A stretch of DNA of 45,841 nt from UBA2233 sp002347965 [NCBI: Nitrospirae bacterium UBA2233] (GCA_002347965.1 DDYN01000049.1:1-45841), one strand, 5' to 3'. Numbered from the stretch's first letter, positions 15,140 to 23,330 are shown. Made by a program: numbers and translations. Notes: generated from the letters alone by a model not told the origin.

Positions 15140-16333
15140 ATGTCCCAGCCCATAAAGCTTTTCAAAAAGAAAGGCAAGCATGCCCCGCATGATGAATGGG
15201 GACGATCTGCGACGATAGATAGAGAGCTTGTTGTTGTCGGCCTAAGCGGAGGCGTGGACAGCGCGCTCGCCGCCCGCCTCGCTCGGCGCGAAGGAAAGGA
15301 AGTGGTCGGCGTGTTCCTGCACCAGTGGGACGTGCCCGATGCCGTGGCGAGACGCTGCTGCAGCCAGGCGGACTGCTTCGATGCCAGGGCCGTTGCGGAC
15401 GAGCTAGACATTCCGTTTGTGGTTCTTGATGCCAAGGAGATCTTCCGGAGCGAGGTGGTAAGCCCTTTTGTCGAAGGATACCTGAAGGGTACCACTCCCA
15501 ATCCTTGCGTGACCTGCAACGAGCGGGTGAAGCTCCTTGTCCTCGCGTCCAAGGCTCTCGAGCTTGGAGCAAAGGCGCTCGTCACGGGCCATTACGCAAG
15601 GGTGTTGTTCGACCCGGACGCCCAAGCCTACCGCCTGTTTCGGGGGGTTGATCCAAGGAAAGATCAAAGCTATTTTCTTTACCGGGTTCCCCAACAAACC
15701 CTTCGGATGCTCAACCTTCCTTTGGGCGTCATGACGAAAGACGCGGTGAGGAGGCTTGCAGGCCAACACGGGCTTTCAATCGCGTCCAAGCCCGATTCCC
15801 AACAGCTGTGCTTTTTGGGCGCTATGAACGCGGGAGAGTTCGTCGAGCGTTTTACCGGCGTGTCCTCGGAGGCGTGTGGAGACATCGTTGACCCTTTTGG
15901 TAATTTGCTAGGGAGGCACTGCGGCGTGTTCCGGTTTACGGTGGGTCAAAGGCGAGGGATAGGGGTATGCTACCAGGAGCCTCTCTACGTTTCACGCATC
16001 GAGCCTCACTCTCAAAGGGTGTTCGTCGCCCCGAAAGATGGGCTTTTTTCGAGGGCGCTCCGCTTCGGGCGGGCCAGCTGGGTTTGGAGGCTTCCCCATG
16101 AGGGGAAGCCGTACGAAGTTCAGGTGCGCGCCCATCATAGCTCGATCAGGGCCGTATTGCGGGAGGTTCACGCGGATGGGGGCTGGCTTGAACTCTTAGA
16201 GCCCGTGTTTGCCGTCGCGCCCGGCCAATCCGCGGTCCTCTACGACGGCGAAGAGGTGCTTGGCGGCGGGGTCATAGAAGAAACCGTTCCGGCATTTGGG
16301 CAGGCAAACCGCCCGCTCGCCATGCGCTCCTAA
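15140..16333 (+). CDS. mnmA: tRNA-specific 2-thiouridylase
   Basis: 397 residues. Makes 2-thiouridine at wobble position 34 of Lys, Glu and Gln tRNAs using persulfide sulfur and ATP. PP-loop VVGLSGGVDSALAAR; catalytic Cys in TTPNPCVTCNERVK and the second Cys in SQQLCFLG; C-terminal domain with FTVGQRRGIGV. A basic N-terminal extension of about 28 residues precedes the PP-loop. The site before ATG is weak (GCGGAAA). It follows the cysteine desulfurase, a functional pairing. It overlaps the convergent hpf gene by 4 bases. Confidence 0.95.
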   Translation: MSQPIKLFKKKGKHAPHDEWGRSATIDRELVVVGLSGGVDSALAARLARREGKEVVGVFLHQWDVPDAVARRCCSQADCFDARAVADELDIPFVVLDAKEIFRSEVVSPFVEGYLKGTTPNPCVTCNERVKLLVLASKALELGAKALVTGHYARVLFDPDAQAYRLFRGVDPRKDQSYFLYRVPQQTLRMLNLPLGVMTKDAVRRLAGQHGLSIASKPDSQQLCFLGAMNAGEFVERFTGVSSEACGDIVDPFGNLLGRHCGVFRFTVGQRRGIGVCYQEPLYVSRIEPHSQRVFVAPKDGLFSRALRFGRASWVWRLPHEGKPYEVQVRAHHSSIRAVLREVHADGGWLELLEPVFAVAPGQSAVLYDGEEVLGGGVIEETVPAFGQANRPLAMRS

Positions 16334-16695
16334 TCGCTCATTCCTTCTTCGGGCGGCGTAACCGCCGGGGTTCCTGGAGCCTTGACGGATTCCTTCTCGC
16401 GTTTTGTCAAGTTTCTCTCCTTGAACTTTAACAGTTGCCGTTCAAGCGTATCTGCTAGCAGGTCAACCGCCGCTGAAAGGGTTTCGGCGTTTTCTTCTGC
16501 CCTAAACGTCCCGTGCGGTGCGTTGATGAGCGCTTTGGCAGTATGGTTCTGCTTTTGTTCCTCGAGCGTAATCTCGACAACGGAGGCTTCCTCGAGGTAG
16601 CGGTGGAGCTTGCGGAATCTTTTCTCTACGTAATCCTTGAGGCGTTCCTTCGCGTTTTCGTTGGCGAGCTGACGAAACTGTACTGCAATTTCCAT
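16330..16695 (-). CDS. hpf: Ribosome hibernation promoting factor (HPF/YfiA)
   Basis: 121 residues, between the short E. coli HPF (95) and long forms. Starts MEIAVQFRQLANENAKERL; has LHRYLEEASVVEITLEEQ and TLERQLLKFKER, the beta-alpha-beta-beta-beta-alpha fold that fills the A/P site of idle 30S subunits. The C-terminal ~25 residues are Pro/Glu-rich. GGAGG precedes the start. Last gene of the kdsD-lptC-lptA-lptB-rpoN-hpf operon; rpoN-hpf adjacency is widespread. Confidence 0.92.
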   Translation of the reverse strand: MEIAVQFRQLANENAKERLKDYVEKRFRKLHRYLEEASVVEITLEEQKQNHTAKALINAPHGTFRAEENAETLSAAVDLLADTLERQLLKFKERNLTKREKESVKAPGTPAVTPPEEGMSD

Positions 16696-16713
16696 GTTCG
16701 GGCCTCCACTGGA

Positions 16714-18096
16714 TTAGTCTTTCCTGGATGAAGATGCGCGCAATCCCATCTCTTTACGATATTTTGCGATCGTTCTCCTTGCCACCGTTATCCCCTTAGT
16801 CTCCAAGAGCCGCTTGGCGATGACAACATCCGAGAGGGGGCGGTTTTTGGGTTCATGATGCACAATCTCCCAGATCAACGCCTTGAGCGTTTTTGCCGCA
16901 ACGCCGGCCCCGTCTCTCTCTGGCAACGCGTGCGAGAAGAAGGCCTTGAGCGCAACGAGCCCCTGCGGCGTTTGGGCATGCTTGCCGGCAATTGCCCGAG
17001 AAACCGTAGATTCGTGGATGCCGACCTCCAAGGCGACATCCTTAAGCATGAGCGGCTTGAGGCCCTCTAGTCCAGAGTCCAAAAAGTCTCGTTGAAGGCG
17101 GGCGAGTACCGTGGCGACTTTATAGAGCGTCGTTTCTCGCTGCTGGACGCTCCTTGCAAACCACAACGCCGAACTGACCCGCTTTCTAAGGTAGTCTGCC
17201 GCCTCCCTATCGAGCGTGTCGGGTTTTGCCAAAAGACCGCGATAGGAAGGACTAATACGGAGCCTTGAGCTGAACGGGCGGTTGATCGTGACGATGTAAT
17301 CTTGTCCCAACTTTGTCATGACGACGTCGGGGAAGACGAGAGAAGCGTTCGAGGGTTCGATTCGTTTGGCCGGGGCAGGGTCTAGCCTTGCAATCAACGC
17401 AAGCGAGCGCCTGGCCTCGTCTTCATCCACGCCAAACTTACGAGCGATCAGCTTTGGGTCGGGCTTTTTAATTTCCTCGTGGTGCTCCAAAACGAGCCTG
17501 TCTGCAAGCGTGCCCTCGAGCCCCATTTCTACGAGTTGGACATGCAGGCAATCTTTTAAGTCTTTTGCGAAAATGCCAGAAGGCTCAAGCTTCTGGAGGG
17601 CTTTCAGGATACCCTCCGCCCTTTCTAGGGGCATTCCCGCCTCACTTGCCGCTTCTTCAAGAGGGATACCAAGGTAGCCCCTTTCGTCCAAATTGCCCGC
17701 CAGGATCTCCGCGAACCGCGCTTCTTCCTCGGAAAACCCGAGCGAATGGATCTGGAACGTGAGGTACTCGAGCAAAGAGGGCTCCGAAGGCTGCTCCGGT
17801 CTTGCAGAAGCCTCCGGCTCGTACAGACGGAAGGATGCTTCCGGAAGGTCGTTGGAAAAAAGGTAATCCATGAACTCCCGGAGTTCTCCACGGTCTTGAG
17901 CATCTTGGGCCTTTTCTTGGTCCTCTTCGGGAAGGGCAAGCTCAAGCACGGGGTTGGCGAGCATCTCCGCCTCGATGCGCTCCTCCAGCTCCAGGCTTGT
18001 CATTTTTAGGAGCTTGAGGGCGAGCTCGAGCTTCGGGGTCAAGCTTAGGCGGGTCGTTAGTTTCGTTTCTGTCGAGAGCTTCAATCTTAACCCCAT
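16714..18096 (-). CDS. rpoN: RNA polymerase sigma-54 factor
   Basis: 460 residues, full length. N-terminal activator-interacting region rich in Gln/Leu (LTPKLELALKLLKMTSLELEE), an acidic linker (about 60-90), the core-binding region, and the C-terminal DNA-binding part with the RpoN box ARRTIAKYRKEM (consensus ARRTVAKYRE). It directs polymerase to -24/-12 promoters and needs AAA+ activators. lptB ends 4 bases upstream, the classic lptB-rpoN arrangement. A matching promoter candidate lies at 6569-6584. Confidence 0.96.
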   Translation of the reverse strand: MGLRLKLSTETKLTTRLSLTPKLELALKLLKMTSLELEERIEAEMLANPVLELALPEEDQEKAQDAQDRGELREFMDYLFSNDLPEASFRLYEPEASARPEQPSEPSLLEYLTFQIHSLGFSEEEARFAEILAGNLDERGYLGIPLEEAASEAGMPLERAEGILKALQKLEPSGIFAKDLKDCLHVQLVEMGLEGTLADRLVLEHHEEIKKPDPKLIARKFGVDEDEARRSLALIARLDPAPAKRIEPSNASLVFPDVVMTKLGQDYIVTINRPFSSRLRISPSYRGLLAKPDTLDREAADYLRKRVSSALWFARSVQQRETTLYKVATVLARLQRDFLDSGLEGLKPLMLKDVALEVGIHESTVSRAIAGKHAQTPQGLVALKAFFSHALPERDGAGVAAKTLKALIWEIVHHEPKNRPLSDVVIAKRLLETKGITVARRTIAKYRKEMGLRASSSRKD

Positions 18097-18099
18097 AGC

Positions 18100-18837
18100 T
18101 TACAAGGCGAAATCTTCCCCTAAGTAAAGCCTTCTTGCCTGCTCGCTCGCCAAGATTTGCTTGTCGGTCCCTTCTTCCAGAATTTTTCCGTCGTACAGGA
18201 TGTAGGCCCTGTCGCAAATGGCGAGCGTTTCGCGGACGTTGTGGTCCGTGATGAGGATTCCGATGTCCTTGGACTTGAGCTGCCTGATAATCCCCTGTAA
18301 GTCCTGAATGGTAATCGGGTCTATGCCGGTAAACGGCTCGTCCATCAAAAGGAACAACGGTTCAATGCACAGGGCTCTCGCAATCTCCAGCCTTCTGCGC
18401 TCGCCGCCCGACAGCGAATAAGCCTTTTGGCCGACGAGCCGGCCGATCTGGAGCTCGTCCAGGGAGCGTTCGGCCCTAGCGAGACGTTCTTTGCGGTTCA
18501 TGGGCTGGAACTCTAGGACGGCCAGGAGGTTCTCGAAAACCGTCAAGTTCGTGAACACGGAAGGCTCCTGGGGGAGGTAGACGATCCCTTTCTTCGAGCG
18601 TTCCAGAAGCGATGCAGACGAGATGTCCTGGTCGTCTAAGAATACGCTCCTCGAGGGGTTCTTCAAAAGCCCCGTGACCATGTGGAACGTGGTCGTTTTC
18701 CCGGCTCCGTTCGGGCCTAAAAGCCCGACCACCTCGCCTCGTTGGACATGGAGGGAGACACCCCTTAAAATATGGCGTTTTCCGTAGCTTTTGTCGAGAT
18801 CGTGGGCATGAAGCCGTTTCGCCGTTTTTGGGTTCAT
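18100..18837 (-). CDS. lptB: LPS export ABC transporter ATPase LptB
   Basis: 245 residues. Walker A GLLGPNGAGKTTTFH, signature YSLSGGERRRLEIARAL, Walker B LFLLMDEPFTGIDP, H-loop TDHNVRE: all as in LptB, the cytoplasmic ATPase driving lipopolysaccharide extraction by LptFGC. It is placed between lptA and rpoN, as expected. Confidence 0.96.
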   Translation of the reverse strand: MNPKTAKRLHAHDLDKSYGKRHILRGVSLHVQRGEVVGLLGPNGAGKTTTFHMVTGLLKNPSRSVFLDDQDISSASLLERSKKGIVYLPQEPSVFTNLTVFENLLAVLEFQPMNRKERLARAERSLDELQIGRLVGQKAYSLSGGERRRLEIARALCIEPLFLLMDEPFTGIDPITIQDLQGIIRQLKSKDIGILITDHNVRETLAICDRAYILYDGKILEEGTDKQILASEQARRLYLGEDFAL

Positions 18838-18853
18838 GGCGTACTTCTAAACA

Positions 18854-19342
18854 TTAGGGTGTTCGAGTGGATTCCTGGAAAAGCTTGATGTTGACCTTCT
18901 CGTCGCCTTTACTCAAGACCTTCATTCGGTTTGTTGAAAAATCTACGAGAATTTTGCTGCCCATAAGGGAGCTCTTCCCTCTGAACAACACAGGCTCTTC
19001 TTCGAAGGTCATCTGGCGTGTCGAAGGGAAGAACGTCGCCTTGCCGCATTTGACCACCATATTCTGGTAGACAACCTTCACGTTCCCCGCTGCCAGAATT
19101 TTCGACACCGACTGCGTCTTCGGGTCGAGAAAGGCCTTTAGGCTGTCGCATACCATGACGATGTCCCCGTAGACGGCCTGCACGTCGCCTTGGTAGGCCA
19201 TGACGCTTTGGTTGCGGTCAAACGTGAGGGCGTTGCCCTGGATGGTGATCGGCCCTTCGTCTTGGCGCATGCCCGTCTCTTTGGCCGCCAGGGGGGCCGC
19301 CAAGATAAGCAAGGCGAGCGAGACCGCCCAAAGGGTCTTCAT
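18854..19342 (-). CDS. lptA: LPS transport periplasmic protein LptA
   Basis: 162 residues. Signal peptide (MKTLWAVSLALLILAAPLAA) followed by an OstA-like beta-jellyroll with ITIQGNALTFDRNQSVMAYQGDV, the LptA/OstA repeat pattern. It forms the periplasmic bridge that carries LPS to LptD. It overlaps lptC by 4 bases and precedes lptB. Confidence 0.9.
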   Translation of the reverse strand: MKTLWAVSLALLILAAPLAAKETGMRQDEGPITIQGNALTFDRNQSVMAYQGDVQAVYGDIVMVCDSLKAFLDPKTQSVSKILAAGNVKVVYQNMVVKCGKATFFPSTRQMTFEEEPVLFRGKSSLMGSKILVDFSTNRMKVLSKGDEKVNIKLFQESTRTP

Positions 19343-19959
19343 CGCCTCTTTGCTCCTTTTGGAAGCTTGCCAGGCTCTAGGCGCGTTCTTGGGGTTCCGC
19401 CAAGCCTTAGGTTCTGGTTCCCCTGCAAGCTTGCTTCCAGCCCCTTGCCCTCTAGCCAGGTTCCAGGGCCCTCGATTTGTACCGTGTCTTGAGTGGTAAG
19501 GCGACGGCTTTCCGGGGTAAACGTAAGGGAGTCGGTTGTTAGTAAAAAGTCGTTTGGAAGGTGCGCTTTCGTATGGCCCCGGAGGGTTATTTTGAGCGGT
19601 TGGCCAAAATCTTTTGTGAATAGAATCAGGCCCTTGTCGGCTTCAAGCACGAATACTTTTCCATCCGGGGTTGTCAGGTGAAGCCGAATACCCGTAAGGT
19701 TTGTTTTTGCGCTGTTTCTAAGGAGCGATGCCTCTTTCGCTTCGAGCTCCCAGGCGTTCCCTTGTTTGTCGTAAAAGGCGTGCCGAAAAGCCCGGAACAA
19801 AACCTCCGGCCGCTCGGGCTTAAGGATAGGTTTGGCGTTAGGCTTTGAGAGCTCTACGCTTGCCTTGAGCGCGCTGCCTGGCAGGGCAATGTAGGCGCTA
19901 AGCGCAAGAAAACTCCCGATGAACGCCGCAAACAAGAAGACGTAGCGCATAGCCCTCAA
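19339..19959 (-). CDS. lptC: LPS export protein LptC
   Basis: 206 residues. One N-terminal membrane anchor (MRAMRYVFLFAAFIGSFLAL) and a periplasmic OstA-like domain (AFYDKQGNAWELEAKEA, FVLEADKGLILF, FLLTTDSLTF). LptC passes LPS from LptBFG to LptA. Sequence of this family is weakly conserved; the call relies on the topology and on its position between kdsD and lptA, overlapping both by 4 bases. Confidence 0.87.
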   Translation of the reverse strand: MRAMRYVFLFAAFIGSFLALSAYIALPGSALKASVELSKPNAKPILKPERPEVLFRAFRHAFYDKQGNAWELEAKEASLLRNSAKTNLTGIRLHLTTPDGKVFVLEADKGLILFTKDFGQPLKITLRGHTKAHLPNDFLLTTDSLTFTPESRRLTTQDTVQIEGPGTWLEGKGLEASLQGNQNLRLGGTPRTRLEPGKLPKGAKRR

Positions 19960-20948
19960 GCCCTTTGCCGTGCGTTCGGTTTAAGAATGTCGTGCACATG
20001 AACGATTCCTACTAGAAAGCCGGGTTCGTTCGTGACGCAGAGCGCCGTAATGGCGTGCTGCTCCATCTTTTCTAGCGCTTCAAGCGCTAAGGCGTCCTCG
20101 AGGATTCTTTTTGGGTTAGGCGTCATGATCTCACGAGCCAGCCTTTCCCAGATTCTTTTGTCGCTTTGAATTGCGCGGCGCAGGTCCCCGTCCGTGATGA
20201 TTCCGACGAGCCTGTTGTCGGCATCCAAGACGGCGGTGACGCCGAGGCCTTTCGAGGAGATTTCGAGGATTGCCTCGGCCATGGGTGTACTTTCGAAAAC
20301 CTTGGGGAGTGCCTCACTCGCGTGCATCAAATCCTTGACGCGCAGATGCAGCTTGTGCCCTAAGGCGCCCGATGGGTGCCTTAGGGCGAAGTCTTCCTTC
20401 CGGAACCCTTTAAGGCTGGCAAGACAAAGCGCAAGGGCATCGCCCACGGCCAAGAAGGCCGTCGTCGAGCAGGTTGGGGCGAGCCTAAGCGGTGGGGCCT
20501 CCGTCTCTACGGGCAAGACGAGCGTGAAGTCCGCGCCTTGAGCGATGCTCGAGCCGGGCTTTGTCGTAAGCGCCAGCACTTTGGCGTCCATTCTCTTGAT
20601 GAACGGCAGAAGCAAGACGAGCTCTTCGGTTTCTCCGCTTGCCGAAAAAAGAAGGACGACGTCGCTCGCGCTGATCATGCCCAGGTCTCCGTGGAGGGCA
20701 TCGAGGACATCCAGGCAGAAGCTCTCCGAGCCGAGGCTTGCCATGGTGGAGGCGATCTTTTTGGCGATCAGGCCGGATTTTCCGACGCCAGCCGTGACGA
20801 TCTTGCCTTTGCACCGGTAGAGCTCCATGACGGTACGCTCGAAGTCTTCTTTGAGCGATTCGCCGACCTTAAGCAGCGTCCTTCCCTCCAAAGTGACGAT
20901 TTCGCGGCCAAGGGCTACGAGAGAGCCATCTCCAAGTTGCCGTTTCAT
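19956..20948 (-). CDS. kdsD: D-arabinose-5-phosphate isomerase (KpsF/GutQ/KdsD)
   Basis: 330 residues. Converts ribulose-5-phosphate to arabinose-5-phosphate for Kdo synthesis. An N-terminal SIS domain (TAGVGKSGLIAKKIASTMASLG, then HGDLGMISASDVVLLFSASGETEE) is followed by two CBS domains (about 205-330) that usually sense nucleotide-sugar signals. First gene of the LPS-transport/rpoN operon. A TAAAAT -10-like box lies about 40 bases upstream. Confidence 0.93.
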   Translation of the reverse strand: MKRQLGDGSLVALGREIVTLEGRTLLKVGESLKEDFERTVMELYRCKGKIVTAGVGKSGLIAKKIASTMASLGSESFCLDVLDALHGDLGMISASDVVLLFSASGETEELVLLLPFIKRMDAKVLALTTKPGSSIAQGADFTLVLPVETEAPPLRLAPTCSTTAFLAVGDALALCLASLKGFRKEDFALRHPSGALGHKLHLRVKDLMHASEALPKVFESTPMAEAILEISSKGLGVTAVLDADNRLVGIITDGDLRRAIQSDKRIWERLAREIMTPNPKRILEDALALEALEKMEQHAITALCVTNEPGFLVGIVHVHDILKPNARQRA

Positions 20949-21070
20949 GCCTTTTGAACCTTAAAATCCGCTATTCTTAAGACTTTATTTTAGCATGGAT
21001 ACAGAAGCGGGATAAAGACGGGCACTAAACCGCCCGATAGCCAAAACATCGAGATAGGGCATAGCCGTGC

Positions 21071-21100
21071 ATACGCGGGGCGCGAATGTCCCGCCTATCG
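21071..21100. repeat. Palindromic repeat after the small-protein array
   Basis: On the minus strand CGATAGGCGGGACA then TTCGCGCCCCGC, a copy of the window's repeat with one mutated arm. It begins 8 bases after the stop of the last array gene (21109) in the direction of transcription. A second GATAGCC fragment is visible near 21036. Apart from these, 20949-21108 holds only the kdsD promoter region. Confidence 0.7.
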
Positions 21101-21108
21101 AGGGGGGG

Positions 21109-21309
21109 TTAAAAGCTCTGGGCGTAGAGCAAGACGAGCTGGTTCCAGGCGTTGAACAGCCAGCTTATGTCACCCGTGGAATCGAAGATGGGGGAGAGGT
21201 CAAGGGCGGCCGTTACATCGAGACCGATTGGGATGTAGGTAGAAATGAGGTCTGTGACAAGCGCCCCCAGGTCTATCACAAGCCCAAAAGGAAGGGCGAC
21301 GTGGACCAT
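21109..21309 (-). CDS. Small hydrophobic protein B10
   Basis: 66 residues, last of the ten-gene array. Very apolar (LPFGLVIDLGALVTDLI) with scattered Asp; the C-terminal part FDSTGDISWLFNAWNQLVLL shows the ST-x-(I/L) pattern of the two preceding proteins B8 and B9, so the three are probably diverged paralogues. Ends LLYAQSF. TTAGGGGG precedes the start, 10 bases after B9. No family recognised. Confidence 0.65.
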   Translation of the reverse strand: MVHVALPFGLVIDLGALVTDLISTYIPIGLDVTAALDLSPIFDSTGDISWLFNAWNQLVLLYAQSF

Positions 21310-21319
21310 GCGCGGCCCC

Positions 21320-21568
21320 CTAAGAAGGCGTAAGGCTTTGTGTGAGAATCAAGAAAAACCTCTGAAGCCCTGTGGCGTAGAGTAAATCATAAAGGATGCT
21401 GTCGGTCGAGAACAGCGTTCCCGCTATGTTCGAGAGGTAGCCCGTGATCGTCCCGAGGGTCGAAGTTTCATCGGAAGTAAGCCCAACGATAGGCCCGTCA
21501 AGGATGGTCAGGGTGATGCTCAAAATACCGATTCCCAATTCAAAATTGGGCAGTGCTGACTGCGTCAT
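21320..21568 (-). CDS. Small hydrophobic protein B9
   Basis: 82 residues. Apolar N-terminal half (ELGIGILSITLTILDGPIVG), then LFSTDSILYDLLYATGLQRF, which aligns with ILSTGGLVYDIVIVNGVRPF of B8: a clear paralogue. ATGA overlap with the preceding gene indicates coupled translation. Unrecognised; possible membrane-associated peptide. Confidence 0.68.
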   Translation of the reverse strand: MTQSALPNFELGIGILSITLTILDGPIVGLTSDETSTLGTITGYLSNIAGTLFSTDSILYDLLYATGLQRFFLILTQSLTPS

Positions 21569-21750
21569 TGGAACAGCAAAACCAGGTTGTCCAAAAAGGG
21601 CCTTACGCCGTTGACGATCACGATGTCGTAGACGAGCCCGCCGGTCGAAAGAATCGCCTCGATCGCGGCCAAAAGAGGCTCGATAAAGAGGTTGCCCACG
21701 GCCGTCGTGTCAGAACCAATAAGGGAACCTAGGCTATTTAACTCGAACAC
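21565..21750 (-). CDS. Small hydrophobic protein B8
   Basis: 61 residues, GTG start with GAAAGGGCTGAACC upstream. MFELNSLGSLIGSD, then an apolar helix-like part (FIEPLLAAIEAIL) and STGGLVYDIVIVNGVRPF, shared with B9. Ends DNLVLLFQ. It is separated from B7 by about 60 bases, the widest gap after B1 in the array. Confidence 0.65.
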   Translation of the reverse strand: MFELNSLGSLIGSDTTAVGNLFIEPLLAAIEAILSTGGLVYDIVIVNGVRPFLDNLVLLFQ

Positions 21751-21810
21751 GGTTCAGCCCTTTCTTTATACCTCCCCATACCAAAAGGCAGACCGGTCAT
21801 TGGGGCTAAC

Positions 21811-21885
21811 TTACGAGACGACGTTTGTCAAAATCCCAAAAACAAACCCCAAAAGCGCCTCCAAAAAGCCCTGGAACTCGGTCAT
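21811..21885 (-). CDS. Tiny hydrophobic peptide B7
   Basis: 24 residues: MTEFQGFLEALLGFVF followed by GILTNVVS. Starts four bases after the stop of B6, with TAAAGG overlapping that stop as binding site. The LTN ending resembles the LTxxITNLL ends of the e/f/g-type proteins upstream. Possibly a truncated family member or a true micropeptide. Confidence 0.5.
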   Translation of the reverse strand: MTEFQGFLEALLGFVFGILTNVVS

Positions 21886-21889
21886 GCCT

Positions 21890-22135
21890 TTAGCCCCCCA
21901 ACAGGTTTGTGATCGTCATCGTGAGCTGGGCTGTAAAGGCGTTGATCGCCGTGGGAAGGACACCTCCTTCAACGGGTGCTAAAAGATTAACGAAAAACGC
22001 ATACCAGGGTATGCCGAGCGTGTTGCCAAGGTGCATTAACGAGCCTAAGGGAATCGATATTTCAGCCCCTATGGAAGAGATAACGCCGCTTATACCCCCA
22101 AGCGAAGAGCTGGCCAAACCAGATAGCGTGATCAT
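21890..22135 (-). CDS. Small hydrophobic protein B6
   Basis: 81 residues with a very good site (TAGGAGGAAAGA). Starts MITLSGLASSSLGGISG, contains EISIPLGSLMHLGNTLGIPW and APVEGGVLPT, and ends TMTITNLLGG. It aligns along its whole length with B5 (MITLS start, SIPLG, PW, AP-EGGVL, TI-NLL-G end), so the two are tandem duplicates. Gly/Ser/Ala-rich apolar N-terminus resembles amphipathic membrane-active peptides. No signal peptide. Confidence 0.75.
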   Translation of the reverse strand: MITLSGLASSSLGGISGVISSIGAEISIPLGSLMHLGNTLGIPWYAFFVNLLAPVEGGVLPTAINAFTAQLTMTITNLLGG

Positions 22136-22144
22136 TCTTTCCTC

Positions 22145-22405
22145 CTAACCGACAAGAAGGTTATTGATCGTAGCGACTAAGGTCCCCATGTAAGCAACGA
22201 GAGTCGGCCCCAAGACCCCTCCTTCACCCGGGGCCATTAATGGCAGGACGGCGTTGACCCAGGGTAGGGCGAGCTGATTGATGGCAAAGTTTTGAATCGT
22301 TCCAAGAGGAATGGATACGGCTACGGCAACGGGCGCCAAAGAAGCGCTTACAAGCCCAGGAATACCGATAGCCGCCGAGGTGGCCATGGTAGAGAGCGTA
22401 ATCAT
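22145..22405 (-). CDS. Small hydrophobic protein B5
   Basis: 86 residues; GGAGAAAAAG precedes ATG. MITLSTMATSAAIGIPG, then AVSIPLGTIQNF, LALPWVNAVLPLMAPGEGGV and TLVATINNLLVG. Full-length paralogue of B6. Nine bases separate the two genes. Function unknown; high apolar content with no charged helix suggests membrane insertion or self-assembly. Confidence 0.75.
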   Translation of the reverse strand: MITLSTMATSAAIGIPGLVSASLAPVAVAVSIPLGTIQNFAINQLALPWVNAVLPLMAPGEGGVLGPTLVAYMGTLVATINNLLVG

Positions 22406-22414
22406 CTTTTTCTC

Positions 22415-22561
22415 CTATACTAGGTTGGTAACGAGCTCTGTCATCTGTCCTAAGAAGGCGTTGATGATCGTCGGGATCACGGGGTTTGTCTCCGGGCTCA
22501 AAAGCCCGTAGAATTCGTTGATCCAGCCGAACAACACGTCGTTTACGAGGGTTCCCAACAT
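22415..22561 (-). CDS. Small hydrophobic protein B4
   Basis: 48 residues: MLGTLVNDVLFGWINEFYG, then LLSPETNPVIPTIINAFLG, ending QMTELVTNLV. It matches the C-terminal half of B5/B6 (W, P, PT-I-NAF, Q-MT, TNL) and lacks their N-terminal half. Site TAGGA overlaps the end of B3. Below normal gene-calling length, but the conserved pattern supports it. Confidence 0.65.
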   Translation of the reverse strand: MLGTLVNDVLFGWINEFYGLLSPETNPVIPTIINAFLGQMTELVTNLV

Positions 22562-22565
22562 GTTT

Positions 22566-22808
22566 TTATCCTATCAGGTTGGCGATGGTTTCAAGGAGTG
22601 TTGTTTGCAAAGCCGAGAAAAACTGGTTTATCGGGCTATCTGGCCCAGGCGTGAGTACGGTCCAGGTTGCGCCGGCCGCTTGGCTTATGAGGGTTTGTGA
22701 GAATATAGGCCCCTGGGTTAGCAACCCGGAAGCCACAATAAACCCTCCCGTCAGCGCCGTGCTCGCCGAGGTGGTGAGGGCAAAAATTGAGGCCCCTACC
22801 GTGGTCAT
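22566..22808 (-). CDS. Small hydrophobic protein B3
   Basis: 80 residues: MTTVGASIFALTTSASTALTG, then FIVASGLLTQGPIFSQTLI, ending QTTLLETIANLIG. The ending fits the LTxxITNLLxG pattern of B4-B6. Thr/Ser/Ala-rich apolar N-terminus. Ten bases after B2. Unrecognised family. Confidence 0.68.
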   Translation of the reverse strand: MTTVGASIFALTTSASTALTGGFIVASGLLTQGPIFSQTLISQAAGATWTVLTPGPDSPINQFFSALQTTLLETIANLIG

Positions 22809-22818
22809 GTGCGCCTTC

Positions 22819-22980
22819 CTAAGAAATCGCGTTCGTTAGCGAGGTAAAAACCGAGCTTCCGGCCGCCTCAAGCATTATAACCGACCAGCCTGGCAGGTAC
22901 CCGAGCGTCCCGCTTATCACGACGAACAGCGTTGCTGACGGGATTCCCAAGAGCGCCGGAATAACGGTTGCCGTGAGCAT
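22819..22980 (-). CDS. Small hydrophobic protein B2
   Basis: 53 residues: MLTATVIPALLGIPSAT, then LFVVISGTLGYLPGWSVIML, ending VFTSLTNAIS. One likely membrane-spanning stretch. The site before ATG is weak (GAGGG lies about 14 bases upstream). The start MLT-T resembles MLTGT of A6 in the other cluster. Between B1 and B3 in the same direction. Confidence 0.58.
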   Translation of the reverse strand: MLTATVIPALLGIPSATLFVVISGTLGYLPGWSVIMLEAAGSSVFTSLTNAIS

Positions 22981-23010
22981 CTTATGAGTTAATCCCTCTT
23001 TTATTCAATG

Positions 23011-23322
23011 TCATGAAAATAGCTGCGTTAAGAGCCCAAAGACCTGCCCCACCGATTGGTTGAGCAGCTGAGCCATAGTGCCGGGAGAGTAGCCTAGCGG
23101 TGCCAGGGAGCCTACAAGCCCAGCGCTTGCAGAAAACGTGCTTCCCAACATAGGAATACTCGCTGCAAGCCCTCTGGCTGGAGCGCCAAAAAGGGCTGCT
23201 AAAATAAAGGCGGTAAAAACAGGCTTTTTAAGGGCGAGCCTGTTTAACGATGCCTTAGAAATCAAGCGCTGAAGCCTTGACATGCTGGTAGATGAAGACA
23301 ACCTCATCTGGTCTTGCCCCAC
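23011..23322 (-). CDS. Small exported hydrophobic protein B1
   Basis: 103 residues, the only array member with an evident signal peptide: basic start (MGQDQMRLSS... or the inner MSRLQRL, codon 14), apolar core PVFTAFILAALFGAPARGLAA, cleavage likely after LAA. The mature part (~50 residues, IPMLGSTFSASAGLVGSLAP ... LLTQLFS) resembles the other array proteins. It starts 8 bases after the PPC protein gene, tying the array to those exported proteins. Confidence 0.7.
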   Translation of the reverse strand: MGQDQMRLSSSTSMSRLQRLISKASLNRLALKKPVFTAFILAALFGAPARGLAASIPMLGSTFSASAGLVGSLAPLGYSPGTMAQLLNQSVGQVFGLLTQLFS

Positions 23323-23330
23323 TGAACCCC

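Noticed and set aside
22415-22561. A suspected frameshift in the 48-aa gene B4 near the run of A at about 22500
   Set aside because: Recounting with neighbouring gene positions gives four A, not five, and one intact frame from ATG to TAG.
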